15,444 bases of DNA from Pseudomonadota bacterium (GCA_023391905.1 JAEWAD010000130.1:1-15444), one strand, 5' to 3'. Positions 1-9,259 are shown, counted from the stretch's first letter. Made by a program: numbers and translations. Notes: a model not told the origin generated them from the letters alone.

Positions 1-273
1 GTCCTGCTCGGCTCGCTGAACGATCCCGGATTCCTGAAGACGGCGGCAATGAAGAAGGGCGGCCGACAGATCCCGATCTTCATCGGCCATGGCAGCCGCG
101 ACCCGATCATCGACTGGAAGACGCAGCAGTCGTTCTTCGACCAGGTCCGCAAGAAGTCGCCCGGCTATCCGATCCAGTTCGTGCTGTTCCAGAGTGGCAA
201 CCACGGCACGCCGATCCGCATGACCGACTGGCGCGAGACGCTGAACTGGATCCTGGAGTCCGGGGGCAATTAG
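1..273 (+). CDS. alpha/beta hydrolase (prolyl oligopeptidase-like), 3' end only
   Basis: The reading frame is open from base 1 to a TAG at 271-273, so the gene starts outside the window and only its last 90 codons are seen. The visible part looks like the C-terminal half of a serine hydrolase fold. A strand ending in IPIFIGHGSRDPII supplies the usual aspartate of the catalytic triad (RDP), and GNHG about 45 residues later supplies the histidine. The nucleophile serine would lie upstream and is not visible. This spacing and the 'hGxxD...H' pattern fit peptidase S9/esterase-like family members, including secreted or periplasmic esterases. Substrate cannot be stated. It is convergent with the DUF1003 gene, with 27 bp between the two stops. 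Confidence 0.7.
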   Translation, partial: VLLGSLNDPGFLKTAAMKKGGRQIPIFIGHGSRDPIIDWKTQQSFFDQVRKKSPGYPIQFVLFQSGNHGTPIRMTDWRETLNWILESGGN

Positions 274-300
274 CCGCTCGTCCCGGTCGGCGGAAGTGCC

Positions 301-879
301 CTACCCCTTCAGCTCGCCCCCCTGCCGCTCGGCCTCGTCGCGCGCCATGTGGTCGGCGAGCAGGGTCTCGATCCGTGCGAGAATGGTGCGAAGCTCGCCG
401 CTGCGCAGCTGCTCGACCTTGTCGTGCAGCGCCATGATCTCGATCTCGGACTTCAGGTTGACCTCGTAGTCGTGCTGCGCCGCGAGCCGGTCCTTATCGG
501 CCTGGCGGTTCTGCGACATCATGATGACCGGCGCCTGCAGGGCCGCGACCATCGACAGCACGAGGTTGAGGAAGACATAGGGATAGGGATCGAAGCCGCC
601 GCTGCCCCAGCGGGTCAGGACGAAGGTGTTCAGCCCGGTCCAGCCGAGGATCACGATGGCGAAGCCGATGATGAAGGCCCAGGAGCCGCCGATCGCGGCG
701 ACACGGTCGGCCAGACGGTCGCCGAAGGTGAGCTGCTGGTAGAACTCGGCGTTGATGTCGCGCGCGACATGCGTGCGGGTCGCCACCTTCTCGAGCAGCC
801 GGCGATCGCTCGCCGACAGCACCTCTGGGCCGTCGGCGAGGAGACGTTCACACAGATCGCGGATCGCCGCGTCCGACAT
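301..879 (-). CDS. DUF1003 family membrane protein
   Basis: 192 residues. There are two predicted membrane spans, about residues 65-83 (GSWAFIIGFAIVILGW) and 100-121 (YVFLNLVLSMVAALQAPVIM). They are followed by the family hallmark MMSQNRQADKDR and a long charged, probably coiled C-terminal helix (about 125-185). This layout, with the conserved FDPYP before the second span, is typical of DUF1003 proteins, whose biochemical role is not established. The ATG lies only 6 bp after the stop of the upstream zinc metallopeptidase and has no strong Shine-Dalgarno of its own. The two genes are therefore probably cotranscribed and may be translationally coupled. The stop is the TAG complement at 301-303. 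Confidence 0.85.
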   Translation of the reverse strand: MSDAAIRDLCERLLADGPEVLSASDRRLLEKVATRTHVARDINAEFYQQLTFGDRLADRVAAIGGSWAFIIGFAIVILGWTGLNTFVLTRWGSGGFDPYPYVFLNLVLSMVAALQAPVIMMSQNRQADKDRLAAQHDYEVNLKSEIEIMALHDKVEQLRSGELRTILARIETLLADHMARDEAERQGGELKG

Positions 880-885
880 CGGGGC

Positions 886-1797
886 TCAGATCTGGCCCTG
901 GAAGGTGTTGCACTGGTTCAGGTCGCCGGTCTTGTAGCCGCGATCGAACCAGGTCCGGCGCTGGGCCGAAGTGCCGTGCGTGAAACTCTCGGGCACGACC
1001 ACGCCCTGGGTGCGCTTCTGGATGGCGTCGTCGCCGATCTGCGTCGCGGCGTTCAGCGCCTCGTCGATGTCGCCGGCCTCCAGCATGCCCTTCTGGTCGG
1101 TCCGGTTGGCCCAGACGCCGGCATAGCAGTCGGCCTGCAGCTCGACGCGGACCGACATGGCGTTGGCCTCCTCGCGGCTCATCGAGCGGCGCATCTCGTT
1201 GAACTTCGGCAGGATGCCGGTCAGGTCCTGGATGTGATGGCCGACTTCGTGCGCGATCACATAGGCCTGGGCCATGTCGCCCGGGGCGCCGAAGCGGCGC
1301 TTCAGCTCGTCATAGAAGGCGAGGTCGATATAGACCTTCTTGTCGAGCGGGCAATAGAACGGGCCGGAGGCGGAGCTGGCGCTGCCGCAGGCCGAGCGCG
1401 TCATGCCGGAGAAGAGCACCAGCGGCGTCGGCTGGTAGGTTTCTCCGGCCGACTTGAAGATGTCGTCCCAGACGTCCTCGGTGCTGCCGAGCACCTTGGC
1501 GACGAAGGCCTTGCCCTCGTCGTCGATGCCGCCGCCCGTCTGCTGCGGCGCGGACTGCTGGTAGCTGGTGTCGTAGCCGCCACCGCCGCCCGTCACCATC
1601 GAGAGCATCTGCAGTGGGTTGATGCCGAACACCAGCCAGCCGATGCCGACGATGACGGCAATGGTGACGAGGGAGCCGCCCTTGAGCGGAATGCCGCGCC
1701 CGCCCATGCCGGCCGGTCGGAAGCCGCCACCAAGGCCGCCCGAACTGCCGCGTCGATCCTCGACATTGTTGCTTTCGCGCTGATCACCGAGCCGCAT
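886..1797 (-). CDS. membrane-anchored neutral zinc metallopeptidase (YpfJ/KPN_02809 family)
   Basis: 303 residues from the chosen ATG at 1795-1797. An ATG ten codons upstream (1827) is also open. The downstream one is preferred because family members begin MRxxxxRESxNVEDRRG, as here, and a GGAG/GGG-rich stretch precedes it. Order of parts: a short charged N-terminus, a Gly-rich stretch, one membrane span (about 42-58, VTIAVIVGIGWLVFGI), a low-complexity Gly/Gln linker, then the peptidase domain. The zinc signature HEVGH is at about 183-187, and a probable third ligand Glu is at about 219 in VELQADCYAGVW. Cysteines at about 137, 149 and 223 may form disulfides in the periplasm. The family is assigned as putative neutral zinc peptidases, and the physiological substrate is unknown. 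It is first in a two-gene unit with the DUF1003 protein and divergent from carB. Confidence 0.88.
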   Translation of the reverse strand: MRLGDQRESNNVEDRRGSSGGLGGGFRPAGMGGRGIPLKGGSLVTIAVIVGIGWLVFGINPLQMLSMVTGGGGGYDTSYQQSAPQQTGGGIDDEGKAFVAKVLGSTEDVWDDIFKSAGETYQPTPLVLFSGMTRSACGSASSASGPFYCPLDKKVYIDLAFYDELKRRFGAPGDMAQAYVIAHEVGHHIQDLTGILPKFNEMRRSMSREEANAMSVRVELQADCYAGVWANRTDQKGMLEAGDIDEALNAATQIGDDAIQKRTQGVVVPESFTHGTSAQRRTWFDRGYKTGDLNQCNTFQGQI

Positions 1798-1937
1798 CCA
1801 CCCTACTCCATGATCGCCCGGCTTCATGACGCCCGGCGGATTCCGTTGCTATGAAACTAGTCCCGGCGCGGTCCGCCCGCCAGTGACTGTAGAACCCTCC
1901 GTGACATGCAGGGGTTCCCCCGTCCCGCCTTTTCCCC

Positions 1938-1943
1938 TATAAG
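1938..1943 (+). promoter_or_regulatory. possible -10 element for carB
   Basis: TATAAG lies about 95 bp before the carB TTG in a GC-rich intergenic region. No convincing -35 lies 16-18 bp upstream (that stretch is GC-rich and reads ggggttcccc), so this is only a weak candidate. If used, transcription would start near 1950 and the leader would include the direct repeat and hairpin described next. Confidence 0.25.
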
Positions 1944-1951
1944 CCCGCTCT

Positions 1952-1972
1952 AGCCTTACAACGAGCCTTACA
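1952..1972 (+). repeat. 9-bp tandem-spaced direct repeat in carB leader
   Basis: AGCCTTACA occurs at 1952-1960 and again, identical, at 1964-1972, a 12-bp period with ACG between. It lies between the candidate -10 and the hairpin upstream of carB. It could be a regulator-binding site on DNA or RNA, or chance. Confidence 0.5.
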
Positions 1973-1988
1973 CGCCCCCTGCTTGACG

Positions 1989-2018
1989 GCCCGCGCGGAC
2001 TGCCGCGCCGGGCTTTTT
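1989..2018 (+). terminator. terminator-like hairpin just upstream of carB (possible attenuator)
   Basis: The arms GCCCGCGCGG (1989-1998) and CCGCGCCGGGC (2003-2013) form a 10-bp GC-only stem with one bulged C and an ACTG loop, followed at once by five T (2014-2018). This has the form of an intrinsic terminator. The next codon set starts 18 bp later at the carB TTG, so it sits in the carB leader rather than at the end of a gene. No clear competing antiterminator pairing was found by eye. It may be an attenuator, or the end of an unrecognised short upstream transcript. Confidence 0.55.
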
Positions 2019-2036
2019 GCTACGCGCGAGACGAAA

Positions 2037-5351
<3,315 letters not shown>

Positions 5352-5366
5352 TCTCGTTTGTAATCC

Positions 5367-5394
5367 CTTGCGGGCCGAATACTCGGTCCGCAAG
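5367..5394 (+). terminator. stem-loop after carB, no U-tract
   Basis: CTTGCGGGCCG (5367-5377) and CGGTCCGCAAG (5384-5394) form an 11-bp stem with one G-U pair and an AATACT loop, 15 bp after the carB stop. No T-run follows (cgtccccc), so it is more likely a 3'-end stabilising structure, or part of a Rho-dependent end, than a classical terminator. Confidence 0.5.
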
Positions 5395-5488
5395 CGTCCC
5401 CCTTGCGCTTGCCGCATTCGTGGACGACACTCGAAGGCTCATTTTGCCGGATAAGGCATGCGGACGGGGCCGACGGCCGATGTGACGG

Positions 5489-5503
5489 CCGGTGCCCCAC
5501 CGG
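5489..5503 (+). other. small hairpin in the greA leader
   Basis: CCGGTG, CCC, CACCGG form a perfect 6-bp stem with a 3-nt loop, about 105 bp before greA. The 256-bp carB-greA gap shows no other gene. A CTTTCG-N17-TATTGT pair just before 5555 is a very weak promoter candidate. The role of the hairpin is unknown. Confidence 0.3.
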
Positions 5504-5607
5504 ATCTGGAAATCAGGAGCTGGTGCTTTCGGGCACCGGCGCCTGAATTATTGTGCCCCGGCCGGTTTCGGAACGGGGTCAAGAAGGAAGAAAAGGCCAG
5601 AAAGACC

Positions 5608-6081
5608 ATGGAAAAGGTTCCGATGACCGTGGCCGGTCATGCGGCTCTCGAAGTGGAGCTGAAGCGTCTGACCTCGGAAGAGCGCCCGCGCATCATCGCG
5701 GCGATCTCGGAAGCGCGCGCGCATGGCGATCTCTCGGAGAACGCCGAATATCATTCGGCCAAGGAAGCGCAGAGCCACAATGAGGGCCGCATCGCGGAAC
5801 TCGAGGACAAGCTGTCGCGCGCCGAGATCATCGACGTCACCAAGCTTTCCGGCGACACGATCAAGTTCGGCGCCACGGTGAAGCTGGTCGACGAGGACAC
5901 CGAGGAAGAGCGGATCTACCAGATCGTCGGCGACCTCGAGGCCGACGTCCGCTCCGGCCGCATCTCGATCTCGTCGCCGATCGCGCGCGCCCTGATCGGC
6001 AAGGGCCCCGGCGACACCGTCGCCGTCACCGCCCCCGGCGGCGAGCGTTCCTACGAAGTCCTCGAAGTGGCCTTCCGCTAA
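5608..6081 (+). CDS. greA: transcription elongation factor GreA
   Basis: 157 residues, the usual length (E. coli 158). It binds the RNA polymerase secondary channel and stimulates transcript cleavage in backtracked complexes. The N-terminal antiparallel coiled coil (about 1-75) carries the tip motif DLSENAEYHSAKEAQ, with the catalytic acidic pair at D41 and E44 in the same numbering as E. coli. The C-terminal FKBP-like domain (about 80-157) includes GATVKLVDEDTEEERIYQIVG and the closing SPIARALIGKGPGDTV. The ATG at 5608 is chosen over in-frame upstream codons because family proteins begin MEKVPMT and an A/G-rich ribosome-binding stretch (ggaagaaaagg) precedes it. It follows carB with a long gap and probably has its own promoter. 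The order carB-greA is common in alphaproteobacteria. Confidence 0.97.
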   Translation: MEKVPMTVAGHAALEVELKRLTSEERPRIIAAISEARAHGDLSENAEYHSAKEAQSHNEGRIAELEDKLSRAEIIDVTKLSGDTIKFGATVKLVDEDTEEERIYQIVGDLEADVRSGRISISSPIARALIGKGPGDTVAVTAPGGERSYEVLEVAFR

Positions 6082-6083
6082 GC

Positions 6084-6107
6084 CTCGGGGCGGCTTGGCC
6101 GCCCGAG
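6084..6107 (+). terminator. first of two hairpins after greA
   Basis: CTCGGG(G)CGG and CCGCCCGAG form a 9-bp stem with one bulged G and a CTTGG loop, two bases after the greA stop. It is followed by cattct, not a T-run. It acts together with the terminator below, or protects the 3' end. Confidence 0.5.
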
Positions 6108-6116
6108 CATTCTAAC

Positions 6117-6147
6117 AAGCACCGGCGCGCCAGCACCGGTGCTTTTT
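6117..6147 (+). terminator. intrinsic terminator of greA
   Basis: AGCACCGG (6118-6125) and CCGGTGCT (6136-6143) form an 8-bp stem with a 10-nt loop, followed by TTTTT ending at 6147. It lies 36 bp past the greA stop, facing the 3' end of the minus-strand Lrp gene. Confidence 0.8.
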
Positions 6148-6225
6148 GCTGTCCGGGGCTGACGTTCATCCACTCGGCATTGGCCGCTTCATTCCGCGGT
6201 CAGGTTTCCGGAGAACGCGGAGCCC

Positions 6226-6690
6226 CTACTCGATCGGGACCAGCGGCTCGTCCTTGACGCGGCGGATGGTGAGCGTGGTGCGGACGCTGGCGACGTTGGC
6301 GGCGGCGGTCAGCTCCTCGACGAAGGCCTGGAACGCCTTCAGCGTCGGAGCGACGCATTTCAGGATGAAATCCGCCTCGCCCGACAGCATGTAGCATTCG
6401 CGCACGATCGACCAGTTCCGGACCCGGGCGCCGAACGCGGCGAGATCCGCCTCGGCCTGGCTTGAAAGGCCGATCATCGCGAAGGCGGTGACGTCGTAGC
6501 CGAGCGCCCCCTCGTCGACGAGGGCGCGATAGCCCTGGATGATGCCGGCCTCCTCCAGCGCACGCATGCGCCGCAGGCAGGGAGGTGCCGAGATGCCGGC
6601 CCGGCGCGCCAGCTCCACATTGGTGATGCGACCGTCGGCCTGCAGTTCCTTCAGGATCTTCCAGTCGATCGCGTCTAGACGGGCTTTCAC
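6226..6690 (-). CDS. Lrp/AsnC family transcriptional regulator
   Basis: 154 residues from a GTG at 6688-6690. The GTG is chosen because family proteins begin just before (K)ARLDAIDWKILKELQ, and GAGG lies 5 bases upstream of it; a longer in-frame extension has no family support. The N-terminal winged helix-turn-helix (about 5-55) includes RITNVELARRAGISAPPCLRR, and the C-terminal RAM/effector domain (about 66-145) includes ECYMLSGEADFILKCV. Lrp proteins form octamers or dimers that bind an amino acid and control amino-acid genes, and often themselves. It is divergent from trxB. The order lrp, trxB, lsrB matches what I recall for Sinorhizobium (SMc01223-SMc01225). The specific effector is not known. 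A Cys-rich ligand loop is not seen. Confidence 0.93.
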   Translation of the reverse strand: MKARLDAIDWKILKELQADGRITNVELARRAGISAPPCLRRMRALEEAGIIQGYRALVDEGALGYDVTAFAMIGLSSQAEADLAAFGARVRNWSIVRECYMLSGEADFILKCVAPTLKAFQAFVEELTAAANVASVRTTLTIRRVKDEPLVPIE

Positions 6691-6835
6691 TCGGGCCTCG
6701 CGGTTGGGTCGGAACTCAATGTGAACCAGGGCAGCGCCGGTTGGGAACCGGATCAGATCCTCTACCACGAAAGAAAGCCGGGGACGCCGGTCGGCAATCG
6801 GATATAGGAGTCTGGCCGATATGCCATGATTCGGA

Positions 6836-6845
6836 AACAATTGTT
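6836..6845. promoter_or_regulatory. palindrome between lrp and trxB, operator candidate
   Basis: AACAATTGTT is a perfect 10-bp palindrome in an AT-rich patch within the 251-bp divergent gap. It is about 100 bp before trxB and 150 bp before the Lrp GTG. Lrp-type operators are AT-rich imperfect palindromes, so autoregulation by the adjacent Lrp protein is possible. No binding evidence exists here. Confidence 0.3.
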
Positions 6846-6941
6846 GGCGAGAACGCACAGGACCGCATAGCTCCGATGATTGCATGCGCTCCGCTCATCC
6901 CTCCAGAGTCGCAGCCCTTCAAAAGCATGCGCCTCGACCTT

Positions 6942-7928
6942 ATGTCTGGTGCCACCATGCAGCACGCCAAGCTCATCATCGTCGGATCCGGCCCTGCCGG
7001 CTACACCGCCGCCATCTATGCCGCGCGCGCCATGCTCGAGCCGATGCTGATCGCCGGCGTCCAGCCGGGCGGCCAGCTCACCATCACCACCGATGTCGAG
7101 AACTATCCGGGCTTCGCCGACGTCATCCAGGGCCCCTGGCTGATGGAACAGATGCGCGCCCAGGCAGAGCATGTCGGCACCAAGATGGTCTCCGATCACA
7201 TCGTCGAGGCCGACCTGTCGCAGCGCCCGTTCATCCTGAAGGGTGATTCCGGCGAGATCTACGCCGCCGACACGCTGGTGATCGCCACCGGCGCGCAGGC
7301 GAAGTGGCTCGGCATCGACAGCGAGCAGAAATTCAAGGGCTTCGGCGTTTCCGCCTGCGCCACCTGCGACGGCTTCTTCTATCGCGACAAGAACGTCGTG
7401 GTGGTCGGCGGCGGCAACACGGCGGTCGAGGAAGCGCTCTATCTGGCGCATATCGCCAAGAAGGTGACGCTCGTCCATCGCCGCGACCATTTCCGCGCCG
7501 AGCGCATCCTGCAGAACCGCCTCATGAACATGGACAATGTCGAGGTGGTCTGGGACACGGTCGTCGACGAGGTACTCGGCAAGACCGGCTTCCCGCCGTC
7601 TGTCACGGGCGTCCGGCTGCGCAATGTCGTGACCGGCGAAGTGAGCGAGCGCGAGACGCATGGCGTGTTCGTGGCGATCGGCCACGCGCCGGCGGTCGAG
7701 ATCGTCAAGGGCCAGCTCGACCTGAAGCCCTCCGGCTATATCTGGACGGCGCCGGATTCGACGGCGACGAGCGTGCCGGGCGTGTTCGCCGCCGGCGACG
7801 TCACGGACGAGACGTTCCGGCAGGCCGTCACCGCGGCCGGCCAGGGCTGCATGGCGGCGCTCGAGGCCGAGCGCTGGCTGGCGATCAACCCGGTTGCTGT
7901 GGCCGAGACCGCCGCCGCCGCCGAATAA
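6942..7928 (+). CDS. trxB: thioredoxin-disulfide reductase
   Basis: 328 residues. This FAD flavoenzyme reduces thioredoxin with NADPH in the cytoplasm. The FAD motif GSGPAGYTAA is at about 15-24, and ENYPGF is typical of the family. The redox-active CATC is at 139-142 (SACATCDGFFYR), followed by the NADPH Rossmann GGGNTA (about 156-161) with the HRR(D) 2'-phosphate contacts (about 179-181). The second FAD motif GVFAAGDVTD and RQAVTAAGQG lie near the end. The tail ends in an Ala-rich AVAETAAAAE. The start is uncertain: ATGs at 6927, 6942 and 6957 are all close to the family start and none has a good Shine-Dalgarno; 6942 is a compromise and a shift of five codons either way is possible. It is followed 36 bp later by lsrB, so the two are probably one operon. 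Confidence 0.95.
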   Translation: MSGATMQHAKLIIVGSGPAGYTAAIYAARAMLEPMLIAGVQPGGQLTITTDVENYPGFADVIQGPWLMEQMRAQAEHVGTKMVSDHIVEADLSQRPFILKGDSGEIYAADTLVIATGAQAKWLGIDSEQKFKGFGVSACATCDGFFYRDKNVVVVGGGNTAVEEALYLAHIAKKVTLVHRRDHFRAERILQNRLMNMDNVEVVWDTVVDEVLGKTGFPPSVTGVRLRNVVTGEVSERETHGVFVAIGHAPAVEIVKGQLDLKPSGYIWTAPDSTATSVPGVFAAGDVTDETFRQAVTAAGQGCMAALEAERWLAINPVAVAETAAAAE

Positions 7929-7964
7929 ACCTCAGGCTGGTGGTGCGGAGGGGGCCGTCCGACG

Positions 7965-8855
7965 ATGGACTGGGACAAGCTGAGAATTTTTCATGCCGCC
8001 GCGCAGGCGGGCTCGTTCACCCATGCCGGCGAGGCGCTGGGGATGAGCCAGTCGGCCGTCAGCCGCCAGGTCGGCGCGCTGGAACATGACCTTGGCGTTC
8101 CCCTCTTCCACCGCCATGCGCGCGGCCTGATCCTCTCCGAACAGGGCGAGTTGCTCTACCGCACGTCGCAGGACGTGATGCAGAAGCTCGAGGGCGTGCG
8201 CATCCGCCTGACGGATTCCCGCGAGAAGCCGACCGGCACGCTGCGGATCACGACGACGGTGGCGCTCGGCTCGACCTGGCTGACCCAGCGCATCAACGAG
8301 TTCGTCGACCTGCATCCGGACCTGAACCTGCACCTGATCCTCGACGACCAGGAACTCGACCTGACCATGCGCCAGGCCGACGTGGCGATCCGTCTGCGCC
8401 AGCCGGTGCAGCCGGACCTGATCCAGCGCCGCCTGTTCACCGCGCACTATCACGTCTACGCGGCGCCTTCCTATGTCGAGCGCTTCGGCAAGCCCGAGAC
8501 GCTGGACGACCTCGACAACCATCGCATCGTCACCTTCGGCGTGCCCGTGCCGCCGAACATCCGCGACGTCAACTGGCTCGAGATCGCCGGTCGTTCGACC
8601 GACAATCCGCGCGAGCCGATCGTGCGCATCAACAACATCTACGCCATCAAGGCGGCGGTCGAGCGCGGCACCGGCATCGCCATCCTGCCGGACTACATGC
8701 TGGAAGAAGGCTCGACGCTGGTGAAGCTGATGCCGGAAGCCCAGGTGCCGAGCTTCCCGACCTATTTCTGCTATCCGTCCGAGCTCAAGAATTCGGCACG
8801 CGTGACCGCGTTCCGCGATTTCATGCTCGCCAAGGCGCAGAACTGGCAATTCTGA
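7965..8855 (+). CDS. lsrB: LysR family regulator, LsrB/VtlR orthologue
   Basis: 296 residues. It begins MDWDKLRIFHAAAQAGSFTH and carries the winged helix-turn-helix at about 1-60 (MSQSAVSRQVGALE) and the type 2 periplasmic-binding-like sensor domain at about 91-296. Start, length, the HRHARGLILSEQGELLYRT block, DVNWLEIAGRS and the FCYP...AKAQNWQF tail match LsrB of Sinorhizobium and VtlR of Brucella as I remember them. These proteins activate AbcR-type sRNA, envelope/LPS and oxidative-stress genes and are needed for symbiosis or virulence. GGAGGGGG lies 10 bp before the ATG. It is likely cotranscribed with trxB. Oddity: the only cysteine is C269. Positions that I recall as Cys in relatives, in 'HADCAIRLRQ' and 'GVACLPDY', are V140 and I240 here, so thiol redox sensing may be lost. 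Confidence 0.92.
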   Translation: MDWDKLRIFHAAAQAGSFTHAGEALGMSQSAVSRQVGALEHDLGVPLFHRHARGLILSEQGELLYRTSQDVMQKLEGVRIRLTDSREKPTGTLRITTTVALGSTWLTQRINEFVDLHPDLNLHLILDDQELDLTMRQADVAIRLRQPVQPDLIQRRLFTAHYHVYAAPSYVERFGKPETLDDLDNHRIVTFGVPVPPNIRDVNWLEIAGRSTDNPREPIVRINNIYAIKAAVERGTGIAILPDYMLEEGSTLVKLMPEAQVPSFPTYFCYPSELKNSARVTAFRDFMLAKAQNWQF

Positions 8856-8857
8856 CG

Positions 8858-8899
8858 GGGCCCTGCCGCCACGAAAGGCACAGGATTGTGACAGGGCCC
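8858..8899 (+). other. long-range inverted repeat just after lsrB
   Basis: GGGCCCTG (8858-8865) and CAGGGCCC (8892-8899) are perfect 8-bp complementary arms separated by 26 bases, starting 3 bases after the lsrB stop. The loop contains acgaaaggcacagg. No T-run follows. A smaller hairpin, GAATGG-N3-CCATTC, follows at 8928-8942. Both precede the real terminator and may fold in the lsrB 3' untranslated region. Confidence 0.4.
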
Positions 8900-8975
8900 G
8901 GTGCGAAACGGCGTACCATCCGCTCCTGAATGGCGCCCATTCCAGATTTGCCGAATATCGCAGAAATTAATTCCG

Positions 8976-9013
8976 AATCGCCCGTAAATTCCCTGGAATT
9001 TGCGGGCGATTTT
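8976..9013 (+). terminator. intrinsic terminator of the trxB-lsrB transcript
   Basis: A long stem runs from 8976 to 8992 (AATCGCCCGTAAATTCC) and pairs with GGAATTTGCGGGCGATT (8995-9011). It has one G-U pair and a very short CT loop, and is followed by TTT to 9013. The stem is about 17 bp. It is nearly symmetrical, but the minus-strand side reads into no gene. Confidence 0.8.
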
Positions 9014-9049
9014 GAATCACACGACATCAAATTTGCGTCATATCAAAAT

Positions 9050-9066
9050 TGCATAGCAGAAATGCA
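9050..9066 (+). promoter_or_regulatory. candidate LysR-type operator for the sRNA
   Basis: TGCAT-N7-ATGCA (9050-9054 and 9062-9066) is a perfect 5-bp-arm inverted repeat. Its centre is about 56 bp upstream of the inferred sRNA start, which is where LysR-type activators typically have their recognition site. LsrB/VtlR, encoded just upstream, is the obvious candidate to bind it. This is an inference from position and symmetry. Confidence 0.4.
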
Positions 9067-9076
9067 CCTCTGCCGG

Positions 9077-9107
9077 TTGATTAGGCAGCCTGACCAATCC
9101 ATATAGG
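9077..9107 (+). promoter_or_regulatory. candidate promoter of the AbcR-like sRNA
   Basis: TTGATT (9077-9082) and the TATA-like CATATAGG (9100-9107) give a 17-bp spacer if -10 is CATATA, or 19 if it is TATAGG. The region is AT-richer than the rest of the window. Initiation would fall near 9112-9116. The suboptimal -10 and spacing are consistent with an activator-dependent promoter. Confidence 0.45.
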
Positions 9108-9113
9108 TAATCA

Positions 9114-9259
9114 GTTGATGCGTTGGGCCTCTCGCTCCCTCCTCCCTGCGACGGGTTCGACCTCAGCTGTTCCCCTCTGGAAGGTGTTTGCTGCGCATTT
9201 CCCTGCCGCAGCAACAAAGACTTAGCCGGGCCTCGCAAGAGTGCCCGGCCTTTTCTTTT
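9114..9259 (+). ncRNA. abcR: candidate AbcR (alpha-r15) trans-acting sRNA
   Basis: No convincing protein is encoded here. The inferred transcript of about 145 nt carries CTCCCTCCTCCCT at 9135-9147, a CU-rich stretch able to pair with Shine-Dalgarno sequences, as in AbcR RNAs. A hairpin TTGCTGCG/CGCAGCAA (9188-9195, 9207-9214) exposes a second TTTCCCT motif in its 11-nt loop. The transcript ends in an intrinsic terminator. AbcR/alpha-r15 RNAs repress ABC-transporter and amino-acid uptake mRNAs together with Hfq in rhizobia and brucellae. Context supports the call: as I recall, Sinorhizobium SmrC15/SmrC16 lie next to lsrB, and VtlR activates abcR2. Only one copy is seen here, and the length exceeds the usual 105-120 nt, so the true 5' end may be further downstream. 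The family call rests on motifs and location, not on an alignment. Confidence 0.7.
9225..9259 (+). terminator. terminator of the sRNA, GCAA tetraloop
   Basis: GCCGGGC-CTC, a GCAA loop, GAG-(T)-GCCCGGC form a 10-bp stem with one bulged T capped by a GNRA tetraloop. TTTTCTTTT (9251-9259) follows. The strong U-rich tail is typical of Hfq-binding sRNAs. It lies 56 bp before the end of the convergent msrP gene. Confidence 0.85.

Noticed and set aside
349..1854. 501-codon open frame on the plus strand
   Set aside because: It is antisense to both the DUF1003 and zinc-peptidase genes, which have clear family motifs, and its own product is low-complexity.
5458..5607. In-frame N-terminal extension of greA (50 codons)
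   Set aside because: GreA proteins start at MEKVPMT. The extension has no homology and includes the leader hairpin.
6691..6885. In-frame N-terminal extension of the Lrp regulator (65 codons)
   Set aside because: Lrp proteins of this group begin just before ARLDAID. The GTG at 6690 has a good GAGG, while the extension looks like intergenic sequence.
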